DNA from: an uncultured Clostridia bacterium
Lineage (GTDB): Bacteria; Bacillota; Clostridia; Christensenellales; Aristaeellaceae
Direction of reading: 5' to 3'
Length of the DNA stretch: 5,343 bases
Assembly: GCA_934621485.1 (NCBI GenBank)
Contig: CAKTUS010000122.1
Location: 1-5,343 of the forward strand
The notes beneath the pieces were generated by a model. That model was not told the DNA's origin. It did no database searches and was given only the letters and a program-made list of their open reading frames with translations. Positions 1 through 5,339 of this stretch are shown here, one piece after another (positions within the stretch are counted from its first letter, which is position 1; the number at the start of each line of letters is the position of its first letter). Position numbers and translations under genes: made by a program.

Positions 1-31
1 CCTGTAAAGACAGGCTCAAGGAGGAAATTTC
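1..31 (+). promoter_or_regulatory. Leader and ribosome binding site of the first dehydratase gene
   Basis: AGGAGG at 19-24 lies 7 bases before the ATG at 32, a strong Firmicute-type site that fixes the start. Upstream, CCTGT (1-5) and ACAGG (10-14) form a small 5-bp inverted repeat with a 4-base spacer. A TAA at 5-7 could be the stop of an upstream gene cut off by the window edge, so this gene may not be first in its operon. No promoter is visible in the few bases available. Confidence 0.7.
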
Positions 32-1387
32 ATGCAAGCAGATCGCACCACACCCTTGTCTGCCCAGGAACGGCAAAACCTAAAAATCACCGATATTCGT
101 TTTTGCGACATTGACGATATGCCCAAGCGCTGTACCCTGATCAAGATTTACACCAATGCCGGTATCGTGGGTTACGGTGAAGTGCGCGATGCAGGCACCA
201 AAACCTACGCCGCCATGCTCAAAAGCCGCCTTTTGGGCGAAAATCCCATGAATGTGGATAAAATCTTCCGCCGTGTCAAGCAGTTTGGTTTTCATTCCCG
301 CCAAGGCGGCGGTGTATCCGGCGTAGAAGTGGCCTTGTGGGATCTGGCCGGTAAGGCCTGGGGCGTGCCCTGCTGGCAGCTGCTGGGCGGCAAGTTCCGC
401 GATAAGATCCGCGTGTACTGCGATACCGATGTGGATGGCAAGCACACTGGCCATGATATGGGCCTGGCCCTGAAAAAACGCATGGAAAGCGGCTTTACCT
501 TCCTGAAGATGGATTTGGGCATCGGCCTGCTGATCGACGAACCCGGCACCCTGACCGCGCCTCTGGGCTTTCTGGACGAAATGAAAACTTACGCCAGTCA
601 TTCCGTCAACGCGCCTCACGGCTCCATGGACTTTTCCCAGATGACCCGCAAGTCCTATGATATCAACACCATTGCTCATCCCTTCACCGGCATCCATCTT
701 ACTGAAAAGGGTCTGGATATGCTGGAAAACTATGTGCGGGAAGTGCGCGAGGTGATCGGCTACGACGTGCCCCTGGCCATTGATCACTTCGGCCACATCT
801 GCGTGGAGGATACCATCCGTTTTGCCCGCCGCATTGAAAAGTACAACCTGGCCTGGATTGAAGATGCGGCTCCCTGGCAGTATACCGACCACTATGTGCG
901 CCTGCGCAACAGCACCACCGTGCCCATCTGCACAGGCGAGGACATTTACCTGAAGGAGAGCTTTGACAAGTTGATGTCTGCAGGCGGTGTATCCGTGATT
1001 CATCCGGATATTCTGACTGCCGGCGGTATGCTGGAAACCAAAAAGATTGGTGATCTGGCCTACGAACGCGGTGTGATGGTAGCCCTACATATGGCGGAAA
1101 GTCCCATCGGCGCTATGGCGGCTGTGCATGCGGCTGCGGCCATGCCTCAGTTTATGGCGATGGAGTTCCACTCCGTGGATGTGCCCCATTGGCAGGATAT
1201 CGTCAACGGCTTGCCCAGACCGCTCATCCAGGACGGCTTCATTACCGTGCCGGATGCCCCTGGCCTGGGCATTGAAAGCCTGAACGAAGAGAAGATTTCT
1301 CAGCTGGTCTGCAAAAACATCCCGGGTCAGTGGGAGGAAACCAGCCAGTGGGATAAGGATATCTGCAACGACCGCTTGTGGAGCTGA
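32..1387 (+). CDS. Mandelate racemase/muconate lactonizing (enolase superfamily) sugar-acid dehydratase
   Basis: This 451-residue cytosolic protein is a Mg-dependent enolase-superfamily enzyme. The N-terminal capping domain starts near residue 18 (LKITDIRF) after a 17-residue leader, and GVEVALWDLAGK (98-109) opens the barrel. Likely active-site residues are K159-x-D161 (a KxD form of the catalytic lysine motif), metal ligands D251 (DHFGH), E277 (WIED) and E303 (TGED), the D326 (IHPD) and H353 (ALHMAESP) dyad, and possibly E378. This pattern is known in the acid-sugar dehydratases, which remove water from aldonates or aldarates to give 2-keto-3-deoxy acids. About 90 residues separate the lysine motif from the first metal ligand, against about 30 in mandelate racemase, so there is a sizeable insertion near 165-235. 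The RraA-like gene follows after 25 bases, so the two are probably co-transcribed. Family is secure; substrate (for example a galactonate, mannonate or related acid) is not readable. Confidence 0.94.
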   Translation: MQADRTTPLSAQERQNLKITDIRFCDIDDMPKRCTLIKIYTNAGIVGYGEVRDAGTKTYAAMLKSRLLGENPMNVDKIFRRVKQFGFHSRQGGGVSGVEVALWDLAGKAWGVPCWQLLGGKFRDKIRVYCDTDVDGKHTGHDMGLALKKRMESGFTFLKMDLGIGLLIDEPGTLTAPLGFLDEMKTYASHSVNAPHGSMDFSQMTRKSYDINTIAHPFTGIHLTEKGLDMLENYVREVREVIGYDVPLAIDHFGHICVEDTIRFARRIEKYNLAWIEDAAPWQYTDHYVRLRNSTTVPICTGEDIYLKESFDKLMSAGGVSVIHPDILTAGGMLETKKIGDLAYERGVMVALHMAESPIGAMAAVHAAAAMPQFMAMEFHSVDVPHWQDIVNGLPRPLIQDGFITVPDAPGLGIESLNEEKISQLVCKNIPGQWEETSQWDKDICNDRLWS

Positions 1388-1398
1388 CAAGCGCATAA

Positions 1399-1404
1399 AG
1401 GAGG
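1399..1404 (+). promoter_or_regulatory. Ribosome binding site that selects a TTG start
   Basis: AGGAGG lies 8 bases before TTG at 1413, an ideal spacing. The nearer ATG at 1406 is out of frame, meets a stop after eight codons and sits too close to the site. The next in-frame ATG, at 1446, has no comparable site. TTG at 1413 is therefore preferred. Confidence 0.75.
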
Positions 1405-1412
1405 AATGACCC

Positions 1413-2345
1413 TTGCTGTTCAACACTCGTGAGGAAATAATCGCCATGACCCCCTTGTGGAAGGGGGAACGTTTTGAGGACGGTCGTCCCAAAGTGGCGG
1501 ATAAATACCTGGATGCGTTGTACACCATGACATTGGAGGAACTGTGGAAGCCCATCTTTGTGCAGGGTTACGAAAGCAACTTTATTGCCATGAAATCCCT
1601 CCACCCGGAGTTTAAGGAGGATGGCAGCCTGAACCGCAAAATGGTGGGCCGAGCTGTAACCGCCATGTGCGTCCCCGCCCGGCCTGATTACAATGAGGCC
1701 ATGTTCAACATGGCCCGTGAAAGGGGTCTTAACGGTACCCCCAATCAGTGGGTGATAGACAAGCTGCAAAAGCGCGATGTGATCGTGATTGATATGTTTG
1801 ACAAGGTGTACAAGGGCACCTTCCTGGGTGGTAATCTGACCACCGCCCTGCACAACAAAACCGGCAATGGCGGGGCGGTAATCTGGGGCGGTATCCGCGA
1901 TATCGAGCAGATGCACAAGGTACCTGATGTGCAGGTGTACTATCGTGGCGTCGATCCAACGCCCATTCGCGACTTTGCCATGACCGGTTACAACGTGCCC
2001 GTGCGCATGGGCGATGGCCGTGACGCAGCTATCTGCCTGCCCGGCGACGTAGTATATGGCTGCTCTGGCGGCGTGCTTTTCATTCCGCCGCACCTGGTGG
2101 CAGATGTGGTGGACGGCGGCGCCAAAACCCAGGTGAAGGATATTTTCGGTTTCCGCATGATCACCGAAAACAAGTTTACCACTGCCCAAATTGACAAAAA
2201 CACCTGGAGCGAGGAAATGCTGGACCTGCTGGTCGATTTCATCAAGACCGATCCCGAAGGCGAACCCTATCGTAACCTGGACTGGACCCCTGAGTATAGC
2301 CTGGCCCGCAATGGCGACCCCAACGACACTCAGTCCGCCCTGTAA
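1413..2345 (+). CDS. RraA-like family protein, putative class II pyruvate aldolase
   Basis: This 310-residue cytosolic protein has the RraA/HMG-CHA aldolase fold. The core shows GGNLTTALHNKTGNGGAVIWGGIRD (key parts near 139-163), where R162-D163 match the Arg-Asp pair that binds pyruvate and metal in HMG/CHA aldolase. It continues with YYRGVDPTP (177-184) and CLPGDVVYG with GGVLFIPP (208-226), matching the usual 'PGD...GVvviP' segment. The family's usual acidic residues just before GVvviP are replaced by G-C-S. The protein is longer than typical RraA proteins (about 160-230 residues), with extra N-terminal helices and a C-terminal tail of about 60 residues. Despite the family name, a role as an RNase E inhibitor is unlikely in this setting. 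Placement 25 bases after a sugar-acid dehydratase suggests it cleaves or otherwise handles the 2-keto-3-deoxy product. Family is well supported; the aldolase reaction is inference. Confidence 0.9.
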   Translation: MLFNTREEIIAMTPLWKGERFEDGRPKVADKYLDALYTMTLEELWKPIFVQGYESNFIAMKSLHPEFKEDGSLNRKMVGRAVTAMCVPARPDYNEAMFNMARERGLNGTPNQWVIDKLQKRDVIVIDMFDKVYKGTFLGGNLTTALHNKTGNGGAVIWGGIRDIEQMHKVPDVQVYYRGVDPTPIRDFAMTGYNVPVRMGDGRDAAICLPGDVVYGCSGGVLFIPPHLVADVVDGGAKTQVKDIFGFRMITENKFTTAQIDKNTWSEEMLDLLVDFIKTDPEGEPYRNLDWTPEYSLARNGDPNDTQSAL

Positions 2346-2366
2346 AAACGGCGTTTTCTTCCTCTG

Positions 2367-2402
2367 ACCATTCCCGGAGGATAAGCGGCCTCCGGGAATG
2401 GT
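2367..2402 (+). terminator. Perfect 14-bp hairpin after the RraA-like gene
   Basis: ACCATTCCCGGAGG (2367-2380) and its exact reverse complement (2389-2402) flank an 8-base loop, starting 21 bases after the stop codon. No T-run follows on either strand; the + strand continues GGCGCTAAAAAAG. It is therefore either a factor-assisted or partial terminator, or an RNA-stabilising hairpin that protects the upstream two-gene message and lowers expression of downstream genes. Confidence 0.6.
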
Positions 2403-2822
2403 GGCGCTAAAAAAGAACCTGACAGAATTCGCCTGGCCATGGAACCGGAATACAGCCTGATGATGAAGCCGCACCTGGGCGGCAGGTTGCGGGTGATCTG
2501 CTGTCTGACGGCGGGAAAAAGATGGAATATGATCTCGCTTTTGAACGCGGATGATGAGTATATCATTTGGAAATGGCCTATGCGGCTGATTCAAGAAAAG
2601 CGTCCAATCGTCTGGCGGTTTAAGCATCAGCTGGTGGCGCCGGGCCTGCCGGTTATGGATGGCGTCAATTGCGCAAGGAAGCATGCGAAAAATACCAGCA
2701 TATATGAATCGTGCGGATTCTGAGCGGGCCAAGTTGTTTCTGGACGGTACGCCTGCAAGGGGTAAGAGGTGCGCGGCCAGCTGAGAATTCTCCAGCCGCT
2801 GCCATGAAGAAAAGATCAAGGA
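2403..2822. other. Gap without a convincing gene; possible decayed coding sequence
   Basis: On the + strand one frame stays open from 2403 to 2723, with an ATG at 2439. It has no ribosome binding site, and its translation is unusually rich in Trp and Arg, so I do not call it a gene. Short stretches in different frames look more protein-like: KKMEYDLAFERG near 2516-2551, GLPVMDGVNCARKHAKN near 2643-2693, and a 26-codon stretch from 2707 ending at TGA 2785-2787. The second is faintly like the 'GvPViDGVaaAvklAe' end of Asp/Glu/hydantoin racemases. This could be a frameshifted gene remnant, but the match is weak. No clear promoter for the downstream dehydratase was found. Confidence 0.3.
2818..2822 (+). 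promoter_or_regulatory. Ribosome binding site that decides the start of the UxuA-like gene
   Basis: AAGGA directly touches the ATG at 2823 (no spacing), which would not allow initiation there. It lies 9 bases before the in-frame ATG at 2832. The start at 2832 (protein beginning MQIADYF) is therefore preferred over the one three codons upstream. Confidence 0.65.
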
Positions 2823-2831
2823 ATGATAGCT

Positions 2832-3812
2832 ATGCAGATTGCAGATTACTTTACCGAGCAGGATACCATGGGTCGCCGCCGGGCTAAACAGGTAGGGGTG
2901 AATTACGGTGTTCTGCGCCTGCCGGAGCGCTCTGGATTTGACCTGACCAGTGCGGAGCACTGGAACGCCTATCTGGATGGCTTTCGCAGTGATGGTATCA
3001 TCCCTGTGGTGATCGAGCCTCTGCCCAACGGTTTATATGACACGGTAAAGTGCGGTCTGCCCGGTCGGGACGAAGCCATGTACAAGCTGAAAAAAATTGT
3101 GGCGTTGATGGGGCGCTTTCACATTCCCACTCTGTGCCTGAATTTTATGGCCCATGTGGGCTGGTATCGCAGTCGGCAGAATTATCCGTTGCGGGGCGGA
3201 GCGCTGGGAACAGCCTTTGACATAAAGGATTACGTTCCCGCCGATGATTTCGCCATCACACAGGAGCAAATCTGGGCCAATATGGAAAGCTTTTTCCGGG
3301 AGATTGTGCCGGTGGCAGAAAAGTATCAGGTGCGTCTGGCCTTGCATCCTGACGATCCGCCGGTACCCGCCCTGGGAAACGTAGGCCGGGTGCTTACCTC
3401 ATTGCAAAGCATAGACCGGGCCGTACACCTCGTGGATAGCCCCATGCTAGGCGTTACGCTGTGCCAGGGCTGCTACAGCGCCATGGGTGAGGATGTGGAC
3501 CTGGCCATTCGTCACTTTGCTGCGCAGAACAAGCTGTTTTTCGTACATTTCCGTGATGTGAGAGGCACACGTGAATGCTTTCATGAAACTTTCCATGATG
3601 ATGGCCAGACTGATATGGCCCAAAGCGTATATACCTATCTGGAGGTGGGATTTGTCGGCCCTGCGCGGGTGGATCATGTGCCCACCCTGGCTGGGGAGGA
3701 AAATGTGCTGCCCGGATATGCACAGATGGGTCGGCTGTATGCCATTGGCTATTTGCGCGGTTTGCTGGAGGCTGCTCAGAAACAAAAAAGCAGCGTGAAC
3801 ATGAAATGTTGA
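2832..3812 (+). CDS. UxuA-like mannonate dehydratase family protein
   Basis: This 326-residue cytosolic TIM-barrel protein resembles mannonate dehydratase (EC 4.2.1.8), which converts D-mannonate to 2-keto-3-deoxy-D-gluconate in glucuronate breakdown. Diagnostic segments, in residues from the 2832 start, are LALHPDDPP (H172), TLCQG (C211), FVHFRDV (H239) and RVDH (D281). They match the His-Cys-His-Asp metal site of UxuA. FHETFHDDGQTDM (251-263) and GYLRGLLEA near the C-terminus also fit the family. It is shorter than E. coli UxuA (394 residues), and VDHVPTLAGE differs from the classical 'DHGR' loop, so substrate range may differ. It follows the dehydratase/RraA-like pair on the same strand, but 486 bases and a hairpin separate them, so its co-transcription is uncertain. 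Family is secure; reaction on mannonate is likely but unproven. Confidence 0.87.
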   Translation: MQIADYFTEQDTMGRRRAKQVGVNYGVLRLPERSGFDLTSAEHWNAYLDGFRSDGIIPVVIEPLPNGLYDTVKCGLPGRDEAMYKLKKIVALMGRFHIPTLCLNFMAHVGWYRSRQNYPLRGGALGTAFDIKDYVPADDFAITQEQIWANMESFFREIVPVAEKYQVRLALHPDDPPVPALGNVGRVLTSLQSIDRAVHLVDSPMLGVTLCQGCYSAMGEDVDLAIRHFAAQNKLFFVHFRDVRGTRECFHETFHDDGQTDMAQSVYTYLEVGFVGPARVDHVPTLAGEENVLPGYAQMGRLYAIGYLRGLLEAAQKQKSSVNMKC

Positions 3813-3906
3813 GATGCCGTAACGAAGGTTTTGAAAACAAGTGGTAAAGGCAATCGGTACGGTATATTGCAGAAAAATCTATCATTATTATTTGGAGAAA
3901 ACTGCA
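3813..3906. other. AT-richer spacer with an inverted repeat reaching the tnpV start
   Basis: Composition turns visibly AT-rich after the dehydratase stop. ATTGCAG (3866-3872) and CTGCAAT (3902-3908) form a 7-bp inverted repeat around a 29-base spacer. The right arm covers the first bases of the tnpV start codon, so it could fold over the start region. A GGAG core lies near 3894-3897. No terminator for the upstream gene was recognised. Confidence 0.35.
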
Positions 3907-4172
3907 ATGAAATCATTATTGGAAGAAATGGGAGACACATACCACGAGGAAAATGGTTATCTGATTCCTAATCTGGTCTTATCCGCCGAAAAAGAAATGG
4001 AAATTGGTTTATGAGGACAGCGTCATTTACGGTATATCAAGCATTATCGCAAAGTGTTATATCTTGATCTGCTCATAAGCGGGGTTACCTTGCCGAACTC
4101 GATAAACAAGCCGAAGATATGCTTTTTCGGCTCGCAAAACAGATGGCAGAGCGTGAGGGTGCGACTGAACAA
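3907..4172 (+). pseudogene. tnpV: Remnant of transposon-encoded protein TnpV
   Basis: The first 35 codons (MKSLLEEMGDTYHEENGY, then LIPNLVLSAEKE...) match the start of TnpV, a small protein of about 120 residues carried by Tn4451-type and other clostridial mobile elements. The reading stops at TGA 4012-4014, exactly where the family has Trp (G-[IL]-W-GQRHL). The same frame then continues as GQRHLRYIKHYRKVLYLDLLISG to 4083. Homology resumes in another frame from 4083 as GYLAELDKQAEDM, then LFRLAKQMAEREGATEQ to 4172. A few codons are missing at the frame change. The usual C-terminus (about 30 residues with an 'RRMN...' segment) is absent. One nonsense codon, one frameshift and a lost 3' end mean it is dead. 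A ribosome binding site-like GGAG lies about 9 bases before the ATG. TnpV's own molecular role is poorly known. Confidence 0.88.
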
Positions 4173-4243
4173 CCAATGCCCAGATTCGCCGTCGCGGCGG
4201 TTTTGTCCACTTCGCCTTTTTGGTTTACAATGGTCTTATGCAC
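4172..4243 (-). pseudogene. 5' fragment of a ParA-type ATPase gene with degraded Walker A motif
   Basis: Read on the minus strand from GTG at 4243, the translation is HKTIVNQKGEVDKTAATANLGIG after the start. It lines up with the N-terminus of ParA/MinD-type ATPases of conjugative elements, 'KTIviaNQKGGVGKTTTaaNLGIGLA'. The Walker A glycines are changed (GGVGKTT reads GEVDKTA) and about two residues before NQKG are missing. AAAGGAG (4253-4259, minus strand) lies 9 bases before the GTG. The match ends at 4172, exactly where the + strand tnpV remnant ends; beyond that the frame only reads antisense tnpV. It is a rearranged, non-functional relic. The match is short but covers a distinctive motif together with a correctly placed ribosome binding site. 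Confidence 0.62.
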
Positions 4244-4303
4244 TTGCTTTTTCTCCTTTGGTTGTCGCTGCCCTTTGCGTATGATGAACGTCTGCTTCTT
4301 TTA
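4244..4303. other. Upstream flank of the ParA fragment; mobile-element debris
   Basis: Read on the minus strand, the ParA frame stays open upstream of the GTG and encodes a basic Lys/Gln-rich stretch, but it also contains the ribosome binding site, so it is more likely leader sequence. No separate gene is recognised. It is probably part of the same relic as the ParA fragment. Confidence 0.3.
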
Positions 4304-4351
4304 GAAACGCCAATGCCCGAAGGCTTTTTCCAGGCCTTCGGGCATCGTTTC
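4304..4351 (-). terminator. sigK: Strong hairpin downstream of sigK, between convergent units
   Basis: ATGCCCGAAGGC (4313-4324) pairs perfectly with GCCTTCGGGCAT (4334-4345) around a 9-base loop. GAAACG (4304-4309) and CGTTTC (4346-4351) extend the stem past a 3-base bulge. It begins 14 bases after the sigK stop on the minus strand. Only short T-runs follow on either side, so it is not a textbook intrinsic terminator, but its position between converging units favours a terminator role, perhaps in both directions. Confidence 0.6.
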
Positions 4352-4365
4352 CAATAGTGGCGGCG

Positions 4366-5001
4366 CTATACATACGACCGTGAAATCCCCAGCCTGTCGG
4401 CAATTTCATGCTGAGGATGCACCACGCCGTCCTCCAGGCCGTAGCGCATGGTCAGCACCAGGCGTTCCCGCTGAGGCAGATGGGGCAGCGCGTCCCGCAC
4501 CTTCTGCAGCGTCAGGCGGCGGCGCACCTCGTTTTCCACCAGGTCCGGCGGGGTGCCCAGCAGGTCGGCAAAGCATACGGTGTTTCCGTCGCTGTCGGCT
4601 CCCAGCGGTTCGTCCAGGCTTACGTCTGACTGTTGCTTGCGGCTTTGCCGCAGGCTCATGAGGATTTCATTTTCAATACATCTCGCCGCGTAGGTGGATA
4701 GCGATGCGCCGCTATCCATATCGTAGCTGCGTACGGCCTTAATAAGGCCCACCGCGCCGATGGAGATGAGGTCGTCAAAGGTGCAGCCGGGCACCTTGTA
4801 CTTGCGAGCAATATGCACAATGAGCCGCATATTGTGCTCAATCAGCCATTGACGGGCCTCGTCGTCGCCCTGACGCATGCGTTGCAGCGCATCGCGTTCT
4901 TCCTGAGGCGTCGGCGGTTTGGGAAAGCTTTGCCTTCCCGAAATGTAGCCCAGCAAAAACAAGCAATCACGGATAAGCCAAAACAAAAATGCCGAAATCA
5001 A
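4366..5001 (-). CDS. sigK: RNA polymerase sporulation sigma factor SigK, C-terminally truncated
   Basis: SigK directs late mother-cell transcription during endospore formation. This 211-residue product starts with a hydrophobic pro-segment (FLFWLIRDCLFLLGYIS, about residues 5-21) like the SigK pro-sequence removed by the SpoIVFB protease, followed by SFPKPP. Region 2 spans about 46-116 and carries the hallmarks ARQWLIEHNMRLIVHIARKY, DDLISIGAVGLIKAV and TYAARCIENEILMSLR. Linker and region 4 follow, with RERLVLTMRYGLEDG and the helix-turn-helix HEIADRLGISRSYV. Family members continue SRIEKRAL...; here TAG follows SYV at once. About 15-30 residues are missing compared with typical SigK (B. subtilis about 241 residues), including much of the recognition helix. 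Neither other frame restores SRIEK just downstream. It is either a decayed gene or one whose 3' end lies elsewhere. Translation starts at TTG 5001, 7 bases after AGGAGGG. Confidence 0.88.
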   Translation of the reverse strand: MISAFLFWLIRDCLFLLGYISGRQSFPKPPTPQEERDALQRMRQGDDEARQWLIEHNMRLIVHIARKYKVPGCTFDDLISIGAVGLIKAVRSYDMDSGASLSTYAARCIENEILMSLRQSRKQQSDVSLDEPLGADSDGNTVCFADLLGTPPDLVENEVRRRLTLQKVRDALPHLPQRERLVLTMRYGLEDGVVHPQHEIADRLGISRSYV

Positions 5002-5008
5002 AATGCAT

Positions 5009-5015
5009 CCCTCCT
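5009..5015 (-). promoter_or_regulatory. sigK: Ribosome binding site of sigK
   Basis: AGGAGGG on the minus strand lies 7 bases before TTG at 5001 and fixes this non-ATG start. An ATG directly touching the site (5008-5006) is out of frame and too close. Confidence 0.75.
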
Positions 5016-5190
5016 GCCAAAAGCTATGCGGAGAGGGAAACAGACCATGCGAAAAACCTTCGCTTCGTTGTAAATAATGAAGTAGGACAGTATAAGAACG
5101 TAAAAAGAGACAACGGCGAACCGAGGGGATTTCTCTCGCAATGCTTATCGGAATATGCTATGGTTATTTTATATTCACCATGCAATGATA

Positions 5191-5216
5191 CTTGGCAGAA
5201 GGTGCATTATGCCAAG
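5191..5216. repeat. 7-bp inverted repeat upstream of sigK
   Basis: CTTGGCA (5191-5197) and TGCCAAG (5210-5216) are exact reverse complements with a 12-base spacer. The size suits a regulator operator or a small RNA hairpin. No T-run follows, so it is not an intrinsic terminator. Function unknown. Confidence 0.4.
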
Positions 5217-5248
5217 AATACTTAGAATATATGAGAAAAACCTGACCA

Positions 5249-5264
5249 TGTTTCACGTGTGATG
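5249..5264 (+). other. ParB parS-like half site
   Basis: TGTTTCACGTG at 5249-5259 matches the first 11 bases of the bacterial parS consensus TGTTTCACGTGAAACA. The other arm is poor (12 of 16 positions in total match). The palindromic CACGTG core is present at 5254-5259. ParB binding would probably be weak, so this may be a decayed site or chance. Confidence 0.25.
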
Positions 5265-5317
5265 AGATTGTATTCGCTAAAATGTAAGTGAGGCAAAAGG
5301 GCGCGAAAAAGTTAGCA

Positions 5318-5339
5318 GGCTCGGTAGAAAAAACGAGCC
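5318..5339. repeat. 6-bp inverted repeat at the window edge
   Basis: GGCTCG (5318-5323) and CGAGCC (5334-5339) are separated by a 10-base loop that holds an A-run on the + strand (T-run on the minus). On the minus strand, CTTTTTCGCG follows a few bases later, so it could be a weak terminator for a gene entering from beyond the window. Little can be said. Confidence 0.3.

Noticed and set aside
80..1003. 307-codon open frame on the minus strand
   Set aside because: It is antisense to the enolase-superfamily gene, with His/Ala/Gly-rich composition and no family motifs.
2439..2723. 94-codon open frame on the + strand
   Set aside because: It has no ribosome binding site, an abnormal Trp/Arg-rich composition and no recognised domain except a weak scrap, which is reported only as possible decay.
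1242..2960. 572-codon open frame on the minus strand
   Set aside because: It lies antisense to the strongly supported RraA-like gene and the end of the dehydratase. Its product is His/Gln/Gly-rich with no recognisable domain, typical of a shadow frame made by the codon bias of the real genes.
4054..4284. 76-codon frame on the + strand
   Set aside because: It begins inside the tnpV remnant (KVLYLDLLISG) and then runs out of the homologous frame into unrelated sequence.
4119..4304. 61-codon frame on the + strand with a hydrophobic Phe/Cys-rich end
   Set aside because: Its first 18 codons are the frameshifted tnpV remnant. The rest is antisense to the ParA fragment, so the apparent membrane-like tail is not real.
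4380..4841. Several frames antisense or alternative to sigK
   Set aside because: They overlap the clear SigK reading completely and have low-complexity Ala/Arg/Pro-rich translations.
4989..5225. 78-codon + strand frame upstream of sigK
   Set aside because: It overlaps the sigK start and its ribosome binding site, has no site of its own and no recognisable family.
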